DNA of 64,000 bases, taken from positions 62,001 through 126,000 of the forward strand of contig NZ_FOKP01000012.1 in NCBI RefSeq assembly GCF_900112185.1, written 5' to 3'. Positions 9,450 through 16,985 of the stretch are shown one piece after another. The notes beneath the pieces are model-generated. The model saw only the letters and a list, made by a program, of their open reading frames with translations, was not told the DNA's origin and did not search any database. The stretch's first letter is position 1, and each line of letters opens with the position of its first letter. The position numbers and the translations under genes are program-made. The stretch is from Allobosea sp. CRIB-10. GTDB taxonomy: Bacteria > Pseudomonadota > Alphaproteobacteria > Rhizobiales > Beijerinckiaceae.

Positions 9450-9758
9450 TCACCTGCCGACCGCTGACTGGAAGAACTGGACGATCTGAGCCGATCCGAA
9501 CACGAGCACGATGCCGAAGATGACAGAGCCGGCAAAACCCCAGGTCAGGCGCCCGACGAACGCCATGAGTCCGCAGGCAATGACCGCGAGCACCGCGAGC
9601 GACGTCGAGATCGGCCCGGTCAGCGTGTTGACGAGCGTCTGCAGGGTGCTCTGGACAGGCTGAAGCTGACCGCCGCTCTGTGCCAGGGCCGGTGCTGCCA
9701 TTGCCATAGCCACGGCGCCCGCCCATGCGCTCCGTTGGATCCAGCCCTCAAGCCTCAT
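9450..9758 (-). CDS. virB2: VirB2 pilin (TrbC/VirB2 family)
   Basis: A 102-residue prepilin, taking the MRLEGWIQRSA start rather than the longer upstream frame. A long signal peptide ends near APALA-QSGG. The mature part has two hydrophobic helices (about 46-68 and 74-92) separated by a short GRLTWGF loop, as in TrbC/VirB2 pilins. The protein would polymerise into the conjugative pilus. It is the second gene of the operon, between the transglycosylase and virB3. Confidence 0.9.
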   Translation of the reverse strand: MRLEGWIQRSAWAGAVAMAMAAPALAQSGGQLQPVQSTLQTLVNTLTGPISTSLAVLAVIACGLMAFVGRLTWGFAGSVIFGIVLVFGSAQIVQFFQSAVGR

Positions 9759-9772
9759 GGTCTTGCTCTCCT

Positions 9773-10609
9773 TCAATCGAAATTCTGGACGAAGCCGCCC
9801 TGCCAACCCTCGGCCTGGCGGCGCGCGCCCGCTCGGGCCGGCGCGGTCGTTCTCGGCACGCTTCCGGTGGGTTCACCGGTGGATTCATTGGGTCCGCGCC
9901 TGGGCGCAGGCGCGAAGGCGTCGGTCCGGCTGCCAAGGGCGGGCCACTGGTAGAACTCGTTCAACACTGCCGCGACGAAGCCGACGGTCTCAGGTGTCGG
10001 CGGCACGCCGCCCGCCTCGAGGACGGCCGGTTCGCCGGCGTTGTAAGCGGCGAGCACATAGACCGGATTGCGATATTTCGCCGTCAGCTCACGCAGGAAG
10101 GCGATGCCGCCGCGCACATTGTCTTTCGGATCGCAGATGTCGACGCCGTAGGCCTGGGCGGTCGCCGGCATGAGCTGCATCAGCCCATAGGCGCCCTTCC
10201 CCGAGAAGCTCGTCGAGTTGTAACGGCTCTCGGCTTGCGCGACCGACAGCACGAACTCAGGCATGAATTGCTCTTCGCGCGCCGTCGTCTCGACCAGACG
10301 CCTTGCCTCCTCGCGGTTGAGCGGGGCACCCTCTGCGCAGGGCGATGTGGCCTTCGCGGCATCAGGATCAGCGCGGGCGCCCTCCCCGATCCGCTGCACG
10401 GGCTCGGCCGAGTCGGTGGCGTCCGGCACGATCCGCCCATCCGCGTCGACGGAGGCAGATCTGACCGCCGGGCGCTCGACCGGCGCCGGAAGACGCTCCT
10501 GACGCTTGGCCGGGATAGGACTGTTTGCGTCCGATTGCTGCGCCGAAGAGGTGCTTGCCGCAGCGAGAAGCGCGATCCCTGCCAGCGCCGTTCTGCGTCG
10601 GGCGCTCAT
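9773..10609 (-). CDS. virB1: VirB1-like lytic transglycosylase
   Basis: A secreted SLT-family muramidase that would open peptidoglycan for the T4SS. The chosen start (MSARRRTALAG) gives a good signal peptide ending near SSA-QQS. After a Pro/Ala-rich linker (about 30-95), the SLT domain contains the catalytic Glu at about 127 in AQAESRY, then GAYGLMQLMPATA and the LAAYNAGE motif near residue 196. A Pro/Arg-rich tail follows. It is the first gene of the virB operon. Its upstream region shares a 16-bp palindrome with the divergent secreted-protein gene. Confidence 0.9.
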   Translation of the reverse strand: MSARRRTALAGIALLAAASTSSAQQSDANSPIPAKRQERLPAPVERPAVRSASVDADGRIVPDATDSAEPVQRIGEGARADPDAAKATSPCAEGAPLNREEARRLVETTAREEQFMPEFVLSVAQAESRYNSTSFSGKGAYGLMQLMPATAQAYGVDICDPKDNVRGGIAFLRELTAKYRNPVYVLAAYNAGEPAVLEAGGVPPTPETVGFVAAVLNEFYQWPALGSRTDAFAPAPRRGPNESTGEPTGSVPRTTAPARAGARRQAEGWQGGFVQNFD

Positions 10610-10636
10610 GTCGATTTGCTCCGCATCATGCTGTAC

Positions 10637-10652
10637 GCTTAATATATTGAGC
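10637..10652. promoter_or_regulatory. 16-bp palindromic operator candidate, copy 1
   Basis: The sequence GCTTAATATATTGAGC is almost perfectly self-complementary and AT-rich in a GC-rich region. It sits 27 nt before the virB1 start and 35 nt before the divergent gene at 10688, so one bound protein could control both directions. Near-identical copies occur at 13055, 14580 and 16915. This is a pattern seen in the sequence; regulator binding is inferred. Confidence 0.65.
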
Positions 10653-10687
10653 GAGGCGCAGGCAACCAAAAATCACGGAGCGGTCAT

Positions 10688-11002
10688 ATGAGACCCCGGC
10701 ATCTGTTCGCACCGCTGGCAATTCTGCCGACGCTCACGGCGATTTCGCCGGCGCCCGCCCGGGCCGATACCTTCGGCTGTACCGTGCTTCTCTGCATGCT
10801 GAACCCCCAAGGATGGGCGTCGGTGCCGTACTGCGTTCCGCCGGTCCAGAAGGCCTTCGCCCTTGTTGCGAGCCGCCGCCCCTGGCCGCAATGCCCAGAG
10901 GCCAACATGTCGGCACTGCCCGACAAGGCGGGCGAATCCATTGACATCCTGGGCCAAGACGGGACGACGCGCGTCCCGCTCGGCAAGTCTATTGCGCCGT
11001 GA
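10688..11002 (+). CDS. secreted Cys-rich protein, TrbM/KikA-like
   Basis: A 104-residue precursor with a signal peptide (cleavage near ARA-DTF). The mature protein has four or five cysteines arranged CTVLLC, then a PYC and a QCPE segment. That layout resembles the TrbM/KikA/MpfK family of periplasmic T4SS accessory proteins, but the match is by eye and not secure. A Shine-Dalgarno-like GGAG lies ahead of the ATG. Its 3' end overlaps the next gene by 4 nt. It is transcribed away from the virB operon from a shared promoter region. Confidence 0.7.
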   Translation: MRPRHLFAPLAILPTLTAISPAPARADTFGCTVLLCMLNPQGWASVPYCVPPVQKAFALVASRRPWPQCPEANMSALPDKAGESIDILGQDGTTRVPLGKSIAP

Positions 11003-11601
11003 GTCGCAGCTTCGCTCTTATGATCGCCGTCTTCCTCGCCGGCGGCGCCCATGCGCAAGATCCAGCAAAGCCAAACCCCTGGTTCGCCATCCCGAAAGGC
11101 GCCGTCTTCACGACCGGCGACACCTGGACCTATGCCGGCGAAACGCATCGGCTCTACGGCGTTCAGGCCTGCCTGCGCGGGACCCACTTCACCAATGGCA
11201 GCGGCGCCCGGATCGATTGCGGCGAGGCGAGTCTGACCATGCTCGTCTCGCTCGTCCGCGACCTCAATCCGCTCTGCTATTCAGCGGGGTGGCAGGCTGT
11301 CTCGAAGACGCGCTTCGTGGTTTGTGTCGCTCAACCCGGCCAGGGCGCGGGCGCCGGCTCGCGGATCGATCTCGGCACGGCCCTCGTTTCCAGCGGATGG
11401 GCCTTCGCCGCCGTCAACCCGGAGGGTGCTGCGGTCCACGAGCCCTATCTGGTTGCCCAGGCCGTCGCCCGGAAGGAGCGTCTCGGCCTCTGGCGATTTC
11501 CCGATATGCCGGACCCGAACGCCATCATCCTCAGGCAGATTCGCGCCGGCGCCGCCGCTGCTCCGGGCGCTCCCCTCCCCGCTCCGGCTCCAGTTCGATG
11601 A
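10999..11601 (+). CDS. secreted SNase-fold protein, probably inactive
   Basis: A 200-residue precursor with a signal peptide (cleavage near AHA-QDP). The SNase-like core is recognisable from GDTWTYAGETHRLYGVQAC, a CGEASLTML helix, a LVSSGWAF strand and ARKERLGLW near the end. The family's DGDT and IDAPE catalytic segments are replaced by TTGDT and VQAC, so the active-site Glu is absent and nuclease activity is unlikely. It is translationally coupled to the TrbM-like gene. A role in the T4SS envelope apparatus is inferred from position. Confidence 0.8.
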   Translation: MSRSFALMIAVFLAGGAHAQDPAKPNPWFAIPKGAVFTTGDTWTYAGETHRLYGVQACLRGTHFTNGSGARIDCGEASLTMLVSLVRDLNPLCYSAGWQAVSKTRFVVCVAQPGQGAGAGSRIDLGTALVSSGWAFAAVNPEGAAVHEPYLVAQAVARKERLGLWRFPDMPDPNAIILRQIRAGAAAAPGAPLPAPAPVR

Positions 11602-11839
11602 TGGGCGGCCGGTTCCCGCGGTCCTCTGTGAGCGTTTCCACACGTCGGTGCATGAGGAAGCCGATCGCAAGTGCCAGGCCGGAGAGCCCGCCGATGAACA
11701 GCGCGGCGAACAGGCCGGGATCCCGCCACAGCGTCGCCTCGTCCCAGTTCATGATCAGCCGGAAACCACCGAAGGCGAGGATCAGGATTGTCGCCATGAT
11801 GATCCCCAATCGTGGATCGATTGAGAATCGCGTCAGCAC
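11531..11839 (-). CDS. small membrane protein, two TM segments
   Basis: A 102-residue protein from a GTG start preceded by a strong GGAGG-containing ribosome site 7 nt upstream. Two hydrophobic helices (about 14-30 and 44-63) are followed by a highly charged Arg/Glu tail. I do not recognise a family. Its 3' end overlaps the end of the SNase-like gene on the other strand by about 70 nt, which is unusual but possible for convergent genes. Confidence 0.6.
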   Translation of the reverse strand: MLTRFSIDPRLGIIMATILILAFGGFRLIMNWDEATLWRDPGLFAALFIGGLSGLALAIGFLMHRRVETLTEDRGNRPPIIELEPERGGERPEQRRRRRESA

Positions 11840-11874
11840 AGCTTTCCTCCCTCCCCGATGCTTCGCGATCTCGC

Positions 11875-11888
11875 GTGAAGCGCTTCAC
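11875..11888. promoter_or_regulatory. 14-bp perfect palindrome upstream of SNase gene
   Basis: GTGAAGCGCTTCAC is a perfect palindrome lying 24 nt before the ATG of the nuclease gene and 36 nt upstream of the divergent membrane-protein gene. It may be an operator. No second copy was noticed, so support is limited to its symmetry and position. Confidence 0.35.
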
Positions 11889-11911
11889 AAACCGATGTCC
11901 GAGGCCAACCG

Positions 11912-12643
11912 ATGACCTTCACCAAGCCCGCGATCGCGGTGATCGTCAGTCTCCTCCTGACCTCGATCGCAGCGGCTGCCGAGATCTGCGGCGTTCCAAA
12001 GATCCTCGACGGCGACACCGTCGAAATCGCCCACCAGCGCATCCGGATTTTTGGGATCGACGCGCCGGAGATGGAGCAGCTTTGCCTCGATGCGGCGACC
12101 CGCCGCTCCACCTGTGGTGTCGACGCCCGCAACGCGCTGTCGTCATTTGGCGCCGGGCGGTCATGGTCCTGTACGAGCGTCGACGTCGACCAGTATGGCC
12201 GGCACGTCGCGCGATGCCAGATCGAAGGACAGGACGTTGGACGCTGGATGGTTGCACAAGGGTGGGCGCTCGCCTTCATCCGCTATTCCTCCGCTTATGT
12301 CGAAGACGAGAAAGCGGCTCGCTCCGCCCGACATGGGCTTTGGAGTGGCGCCTTCGTCGCCCCGTGGGACTGGCGCTCCCGCAGCACCAGCACCGTGATC
12401 CATGTTGCCGTCAGTGTTCCGGCCGGTGCACAGAAGATCCTGCTCAACTCGGTCTCGGAGGCCGGAGGCCCAGCTGGCGCGTGTGCGATCAAGGGAAACT
12501 TCAAGGCGGATGGCTCCTGCATCTACCACCAACCAGGTCAGCGCTTTTACGATGCCGTGCACATGAATGGGTCGGATCGAAAGCGATGGTTCTGCACGCC
12601 GGCGGACGCCGAGAAGGCGGGTTGCCGCGCGGCGCGTTGGTAA
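11912..12643 (+). CDS. secreted thermonuclease-family nuclease
   Basis: A 243-residue precursor with a signal peptide (cleavage near AAA-EIC) and an intact SNase domain. The calcium-binding DGDT, the RIFGIDAPEME segment (Arg about 45, Glu about 53) and DQYGRHVAR (Arg about 97) supply the usual catalytic triad, so this copy is expected to be an active nuclease. The C-terminal 70 residues (CAIKGNFKADGSCIYHQPG, then RWFCTPADAEKAGCR) match the sunset-type domain often fused to SNases. It is the only one of three SNase-like genes here with all active-site residues. Confidence 0.9.
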   Translation: MTFTKPAIAVIVSLLLTSIAAAAEICGVPKILDGDTVEIAHQRIRIFGIDAPEMEQLCLDAATRRSTCGVDARNALSSFGAGRSWSCTSVDVDQYGRHVARCQIEGQDVGRWMVAQGWALAFIRYSSAYVEDEKAARSARHGLWSGAFVAPWDWRSRSTSTVIHVAVSVPAGAQKILLNSVSEAGGPAGACAIKGNFKADGSCIYHQPGQRFYDAVHMNGSDRKRWFCTPADAEKAGCRAARW

Positions 12644-12679
12644 CGCGCGAAGCGGTCGCGAGCTTGCTGCCTTCGTCGC

Positions 12680-12958
12680 CTAATTTCGAACCATGAATCC
12701 CATGATCAATGTCTTCACGAGGCGAACGCCTCGGCGCAGGAGCGCCAAGGCGATGAGTCCCAATACGGAGAAGGCGAACACATATCCAAGGCCAGGTATC
12801 CAGCGCTCGATGGTGTCGGCGGCGATGCCGATGCCGCTGGCGAACAGAAAGAGCAGCAGCAGAGATCCGAGAATTCCGTCGAAGCTCGGAGCGCCACCGG
12901 ACCGGAATACCTGCTGGTTCATCTCATTGTAGGTGTGCGGGTGCCAACGCTTATCCAT
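12680..12958 (-). CDS. small membrane protein, two TM segments
   Basis: A 92-residue protein with two hydrophobic helices (about 28-46 and 55-73) and a basic loop RRGVRLVK before the C-terminus. No family recognised. It is transcribed away from the third SNase-like gene, and the interval between them carries copy 2 of the 16-bp palindrome. No clear ribosome site is seen, so the start is less certain than the reading frame. Confidence 0.6.
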   Translation of the reverse strand: MDKRWHPHTYNEMNQQVFRSGGAPSFDGILGSLLLLFLFASGIGIAADTIERWIPGLGYVFAFSVLGLIALALLRRGVRLVKTLIMGFMVRN

Positions 12959-13054
12959 CTGATACCACTCGCGGTTTGACGGAATTGTGGGACGCTTTCG
13001 TCTCGTCCCCTCTGTTCCGTCTCACTCCTGCCCGGCAGGCCTGTTTCCCGTCTC

Positions 13055-13070
13055 GCTTAATATATTGATC
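13055..13070. promoter_or_regulatory. 16-bp palindromic operator candidate, copy 2
   Basis: GCTTAATATATTGATC, one base away from copy 1. It lies 97 nt upstream of the minus-strand membrane gene and in the leader of the plus-strand SNase-like gene, so it again occupies a divergent promoter region. Confidence 0.6.
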
Positions 13071-13258
13071 TAACGCGGCCGGATGCTTTAAGCAATGTTC
13101 TCGGCCCATCAGGGGCGTGGGAATTGGCATTCTGCCCCTTGTCATCAGCGGCGCTGCGCCCCTGCCCTGCCGGCAGCGTTGGCCCGTTCGGCATCAGCGC
13201 GACCCGCGACTGGCAAGAGTGGCCAACGCGCGGAACGGAGATCAGTTTGGATGAGGCG

Positions 13259-13840
13259 ATGGCTTCGCGTTCTGACCGGTTGCTTGCCCCCCTACTCCTC
13301 GCGGCGGGAGCTTCCGTCGCGCAAACACCAGTAGCGCCGACGAGCGCGCCCGCGGCTCCGCAGTTGCCAGATCTCTACGCGCCGCAGTCGACAACCGCGA
13401 CGGTTCCGATGCGCGTCGAAGTCGTGACGAGCACGACCTTTCGCGACGTTGAAACGAAGCAGCTCTATCGCCTCTATGGCGTCGACGCCTGCGATGCCAA
13501 CCAAACCGCCACTTTCGGCAAGCAGACCTGGCCCTGCGGGGTCGTCGCAACCGCCTGGCTCGTCAACGTCACCCTCAATCGCTGGGTGGCCTGCACGCCC
13601 ATCCGGCAGACCGAGACCCTGAAGCTCGGGCGGTGTGCGACCGGCGAGATTCCGGATCTGGCCGCCGAGATGCTGAAGCTCGGCCACGCGATCACCCTCC
13701 CCTCCCCCGAGGACCGGCTGATTCCGACCTACGCCCAGCTCGAGAAGGATGCGCGCGCTGCCTATCGCGGCATCTGGGCGAGCTCGTTTCAGATGCCGTG
13801 GACATTCCGGCAGCAAGCCAGCCCTCCGAATAAACCGTGA
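13259..13840 (+). CDS. secreted SNase-fold protein, probably inactive
   Basis: A 193-residue precursor from MASRSDRLLAPLLL, whose hydrophobic stretch ends near SVA-QTP. A longer in-frame start at 13124 exists but its extra residues are not protein-like. The core keeps the SNase pattern (TTFRDVETKQLYRLYGVDAC, CGVVATAWL, YAQLEKDARAAYRGIW) but lacks the DGDT and APE residues. Paired cysteines (DAC and WPCG) may stabilise it. It is similar in layout to the degenerate protein at 10999. Its stop overlaps the start of the lipoprotein gene. Confidence 0.78.
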   Translation: MASRSDRLLAPLLLAAGASVAQTPVAPTSAPAAPQLPDLYAPQSTTATVPMRVEVVTSTTFRDVETKQLYRLYGVDACDANQTATFGKQTWPCGVVATAWLVNVTLNRWVACTPIRQTETLKLGRCATGEIPDLAAEMLKLGHAITLPSPEDRLIPTYAQLEKDARAAYRGIWASSFQMPWTFRQQASPPNKP

Positions 13841-14460
13841 CGGATTTGATCATCATGTGCCGGTACGTTTTGCCAATTGGGATCGCGGTTGCAGCCGTCA
13901 CGCTGGCGGGCTGTGCCTCGCAGCCAGCGCACGATGCGCAGATCTCGTCGCCGGCCACCAGCGCCTACCTCGCGCCCGAACAGGTCGACCGCGGCAGACA
14001 GGAATACGGCTCCGGCTACGAGCGGTTCCCACCTGTCATGACCGCGCGCACCGGCTATCCGACGCGGAACCAGGCCAATACAGCGCTGCGGCTCTCGCGC
14101 TGGGGAACGGTGCCGATCCGAACGCTCGTCACGAAAGAGGGCATCAAGACCATCGCCATACCCGCTGCCCTCCCCGACACCGTTGCCCATCGCGTTCGTC
14201 TGTTCGCCTGTCGGCCGGGGGCCCTGGACGGCGTGACCGGCCGCGTTCGGACCTATCGCGGCCCCGTCGTCGTCTGTGCCTCCGATCTGTTCGGCGCTGA
14301 TGGCGCGGTCCTGGCGCGCGTTCCGCTCAATTTCTACTACTGGCAAAACGCCTGGCGGGTTCAGGATCCCCGGCCGGGCTACAAGCCGGTGCCATGGGTC
14401 GAGAACGAGCCCTCCCCGCCCAGGAGCTCCGGCTGGTTACCCTGGCAGGATCGCTACTGA
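13837..14460 (+). CDS. T4SS-associated lipoprotein, unknown function
   Basis: About 207 residues from a GTG overlapping the previous stop, or 201 from an ATG 18 nt later, with lipobox LAGC near residue 25. The mature part has the segments YPTRNQANTALRLSRWG and VFACRPG-like LFACRPGALDGV, and ends in a Trp/Pro-rich tail. No family recognised. The lipobox predicts outer-membrane anchoring. Translational coupling to the SNase-like gene and location in the T4SS accessory block suggest an envelope role. Confidence 0.75.
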   Translation: MTDLIIMCRYVLPIGIAVAAVTLAGCASQPAHDAQISSPATSAYLAPEQVDRGRQEYGSGYERFPPVMTARTGYPTRNQANTALRLSRWGTVPIRTLVTKEGIKTIAIPAALPDTVAHRVRLFACRPGALDGVTGRVRTYRGPVVVCASDLFGADGAVLARVPLNFYYWQNAWRVQDPRPGYKPVPWVENEPSPPRSSGWLPWQDRY

Positions 14461-14579
14461 TCTGTTCACCCATCCGGGCGTTCCCTTCGGCCAAAATCGT
14501 ATTGGGCTCGATCGGGTCTCGGACAGACCAGCGCCCTTCCCTTATCGGCCCGCCCTTCATTCCGGCTCGACAATCGCTG

Positions 14580-14595
14580 GCTCAATATATTAAGC
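14580..14595. promoter_or_regulatory. 16-bp palindromic operator candidate, copy 3
   Basis: GCTCAATATATTAAGC is the exact reverse complement of copy 1. It lies 23 nt upstream of the ATG at 14619, where binding would overlap the likely promoter of the secreted-protein operon that follows. Confidence 0.65.
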
Positions 14596-14618
14596 AATAG
14601 CGAATTGTGAGGGAGGCC

Positions 14619-15203
14619 ATGCTCGCGCGATCGACGATGGCGCTCGGCGCCGCTCTTTTCTCGTCGCCTCCGGGCCTGGCACAGTCGCCGACGGCCGAGC
14701 CTGGCAAATGGCGGCCGGTTGTCTATGCCGATCTCCAGCTTCCGGGGGAAGCCGCCCTCCCCTATGCCTCGCTCTGGGCCGACGAGCTCAGGCGCAACAA
14801 TGACGCCTACAAGGCCAGAGGCGACAAGCGCTTCCTGGTGGCGAACGCTCCGGCTGCCGAGAGCCACGTCGTGATCCGGAGCCCGGAACGGGTGGTCGTC
14901 CTGTCGGTGCTGCATACGGTTACAGCGTGCACGACCCTGCGCCGGGACGTAAGCCACGCGACCCTGAAGAGCTGCCCGATGCGGCTCGCGATCTACGAGA
15001 ACGGGCAGTCGCGCGTTGCCGATGCCGGCCGAGGCTGCTTCATCGAATATGCGGCCAGCCAGGGCGGCACCGCACCCGACATGGTGCGCAACGCGGCGCT
15101 CGCCGCCTACGACATCGAGAGCCGGGCGATCCGCGCCGGCATCGTCTTCCAGGGCCAAGCCGCGGACGAGTGCCAGTTCCGCGTGCCCATTCCCCGATCC
15201 TGA
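14619..15203 (+). CDS. secreted protein of unknown function
   Basis: A 194-residue precursor starting MLARSTMALG, chosen because GGGAGG lies just upstream of this ATG; a GTG 12 nt earlier is less well placed. The signal peptide ends near GLA-QSP. The mature protein has a HVVIRSPERVVVLSVLHT strand region and three cysteines (TACTTL, LKSCPM and GRGCF). No family recognised. It heads a plus-strand set with two further secreted proteins behind palindrome copy 3. Confidence 0.7.
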   Translation: MLARSTMALGAALFSSPPGLAQSPTAEPGKWRPVVYADLQLPGEAALPYASLWADELRRNNDAYKARGDKRFLVANAPAAESHVVIRSPERVVVLSVLHTVTACTTLRRDVSHATLKSCPMRLAIYENGQSRVADAGRGCFIEYAASQGGTAPDMVRNAALAAYDIESRAIRAGIVFQGQAADECQFRVPIPRS

Positions 15204-15370
15204 GGAGGTTCATCATGCGATCGTCGTCGAGCCGAACCAAACCTGAGTGTCCACTGTGCCGCGGCTCGTCGCCTTGCGGTCAAGGCAACCCTGCGGGCGC
15301 GCTGCGCGCGGCCTTGACTGCAGCGCCGCTCCGCGGCCGGGCCGTGGCCTCAGGTCCTCGGAGGTTCGCC
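15204..15370 (+). other. spacer with duplicated ribosome site and GC-rich hairpin
   Basis: Two ribosome-site-plus-ATG modules bracket this spacer: AGGAGG-TTCATC-ATG at about 15203 and GGAGG-TTCGCC-ATG just before 15371. Between them lies a GC-rich inverted repeat (TCAAGGC near 15281 and GCCTTGA near 15312). Translation from the first ATG would read through in frame but gives a non-protein-like, Arg/Cys-rich leader. It looks like a small palindromic insertion between an original ribosome site and its gene. Confidence 0.35.
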
Positions 15371-15736
15371 ATGACGACGAGCATCGCATTCGCACTCAGC
15401 ATCGGCCTGGGCGCTGCCTCATACGCCCTCGACATCCGCGACTTGCGCCCGGGCTCCTATGTCCAGCGGCCGGCCGCCTGTAGTGCTCTCGGTGGTGCCG
15501 GCACCATGACCTTCGATGGACGCAATTTCTCGGGCCACTATCAAATGTGCCGGACCGACCCGCTCGGCGGATCGCGCGTTCGCAACACCTGCATCGAGGC
15601 CCAGGGTCCCAATCGACCCGATCCCAAAGAGATCGACACCGACCCGGATCGGACGGTTGTCGAGGCGATGGTGACGGTACAATCGCAGACATCCTTCACG
15701 ATGTCCGGCAAGCAATTCCAATTCTGCGGAGAGTGA
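15371..15736 (+). CDS. small secreted Cys-containing protein
   Basis: A 121-residue precursor beginning MTTSIAFALSIGLGAAS, with GGAGG 6 nt before the ATG. The mature part begins near ALD-IRDLRPG and contains cysteines in RPAACSALGG, HYQMCRTD, RNTCIEA and FQFCGE. No family recognised. It ends 1 nt before the transglycosylase gene, so the two are probably made together. Confidence 0.7.
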   Translation: MTTSIAFALSIGLGAASYALDIRDLRPGSYVQRPAACSALGGAGTMTFDGRNFSGHYQMCRTDPLGGSRVRNTCIEAQGPNRPDPKEIDTDPDRTVVEAMVTVQSQTSFTMSGKQFQFCGE

Positions 15737-15737
15737 G

Positions 15738-16490
15738 ATGCATCGGCCGCTCGTGACCGCCGCACTGACAATGCTCGCGACCGTGTCATTCGCGAGCACC
15801 TGCCCTCAGGGCGACGAGATGCTCAAGAACAATACGTCGCTGGCATCCCTCTGTCCGAACGGATTTACCTCGCAATCTGGTGGCGACATGGCGACGGCGA
15901 TGGATCGGCAGAAGAACAACGTCTCGATGGTCTACGCATCCGCGCAGAATATGGGTGTTCCGCCCGAACTCGCTCTCGCCGTCAGCTATCATGAAGCGGT
16001 CGGGTTCAATTCCTGCGCTGGCTCGGATACCGGCGTCAGAGGGCCGATGCAGCTCACCAAGCGAACCGGCCGGTCCTACGGCTACGATCGCGACATCAAC
16101 GAGCAAAACGTCAATGGCGGTATGAAGGTCCTGAAAACCGCCTACGACAGATGCGGCATGGACTATGCCTGCCTGTCGGCGAACTACAACGGCTCACCCC
16201 GCCCGGGTGAGCAGGCGGGCTGGGCGCGTGGCGTCGGCGCCGCTCATCAGAAATTGCTCAATACGCCGAGCCTGATGGCGAAGGCATGCAGCGGGAGCCA
16301 GAGCGCGGCCTGTGTCAGTCCCGGCGACTTTCCCAACCCCGGCACGAGTCCCAGCCTGGTTGCAGGATCTGCTGCGCCCGCGGGCAATGCGGGGCTGGCG
16401 GGCATCGTCCCGCAACCCATGGATACCGACATCGTCGTCGGATCGCGGATGGCGGAGCACCGGTCGGGCAGCGCTCTCACCCGGGGCTGA
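15738..16490 (+). CDS. secreted lytic transglycosylase-like protein
   Basis: A 250-residue precursor with a signal peptide (cleavage near SFA-STC). The SLT-like core has a candidate catalytic Glu at about 86 in SYHEAVGF, then GVRGPMQLTKRTGRSYGYD and a CLSANYNGSPRPGEQ segment corresponding to the AYNAG motif. This is the second muramidase of the T4SS region and is only distantly similar to the VirB1-like one. It may serve pilus insertion or entry. The final about 70 residues are low complexity. Confidence 0.82.
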   Translation: MHRPLVTAALTMLATVSFASTCPQGDEMLKNNTSLASLCPNGFTSQSGGDMATAMDRQKNNVSMVYASAQNMGVPPELALAVSYHEAVGFNSCAGSDTGVRGPMQLTKRTGRSYGYDRDINEQNVNGGMKVLKTAYDRCGMDYACLSANYNGSPRPGEQAGWARGVGAAHQKLLNTPSLMAKACSGSQSAACVSPGDFPNPGTSPSLVAGSAAPAGNAGLAGIVPQPMDTDIVVGSRMAEHRSGSALTRG

Positions 16491-16491
16491 T

Positions 16492-16893
16492 CTATTCGTC
16501 AGGCGGTTCAGCCTTCGAAACAGAACGCTGCGACTGCTGGGGGGCTTGATCGTCGTCGAAGCGCTCGTCCGAATATTCGTGGGACAAGAGCTGATCGATC
16601 TCGTCGGCCGAGAGGCCGTATGACTGCGCCCCGCTGCTGACGGTTTCGTCGCGAATGCCAAGGAGGCTCCAAACAGAAACCTCATACGAAGCCGCCAGGG
16701 TGAGCAGTGTCGCGAAGCTTGGATTCCCCTTTCCATTGCGCAGCAGCGCTAACGTCCGACGCGAAATCCCGGACTTCTCGGCAAAGGCCGCATAGCTGGG
16801 AAAAGAGCGCTCAATCTGCCGAAGCCGCAATGCAAGCACACTATTTAGCCACCTATCGGTCGTATCGGCAGGCTTTCTCCCAGGCATCGTCAT
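16492..16893 (-). CDS. XRE-family HTH regulator 1
   Basis: A 133-residue cytoplasmic regulator, started at MTMPGRK because GAGG precedes it. The helix-turn-helix lies in RLRQIERSFPSYAAFAEKSGISRRTLALLRNGKGNPSFATLLTLA, followed by SVWSLLGIRDE and a Gln/Ser-rich acidic tail. It is a close paralogue of the next gene. Palindrome copy 4 lies 22 nt upstream of its ATG, suggesting autoregulation and control of the T4SS accessory genes. That control link is inference. Confidence 0.85.
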   Translation of the reverse strand: MTMPGRKPADTTDRWLNSVLALRLRQIERSFPSYAAFAEKSGISRRTLALLRNGKGNPSFATLLTLAASYEVSVWSLLGIRDETVSSGAQSYGLSADEIDQLLSHEYSDERFDDDQAPQQSQRSVSKAEPPDE

Positions 16894-16914
16894 AGAGCCT
16901 CGACTTTTGATCAG

Positions 16915-16930
16915 GCTCAATAAATTAACC
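16915..16930. promoter_or_regulatory. 16-bp palindromic operator candidate, copy 4 (degenerate)
   Basis: GCTCAATAAATTAACC matches copies 1-3 at most positions and lies directly ahead of the first XRE regulator gene. A weaker operator in front of the presumed repressor gene is typical of autoregulation. Confidence 0.5.
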
Positions 16931-16985
16931 CGGGGAAACGAACCGAGTCGAGATGTAAGGGGGCTGTTCACGCAACTAATGCGTG

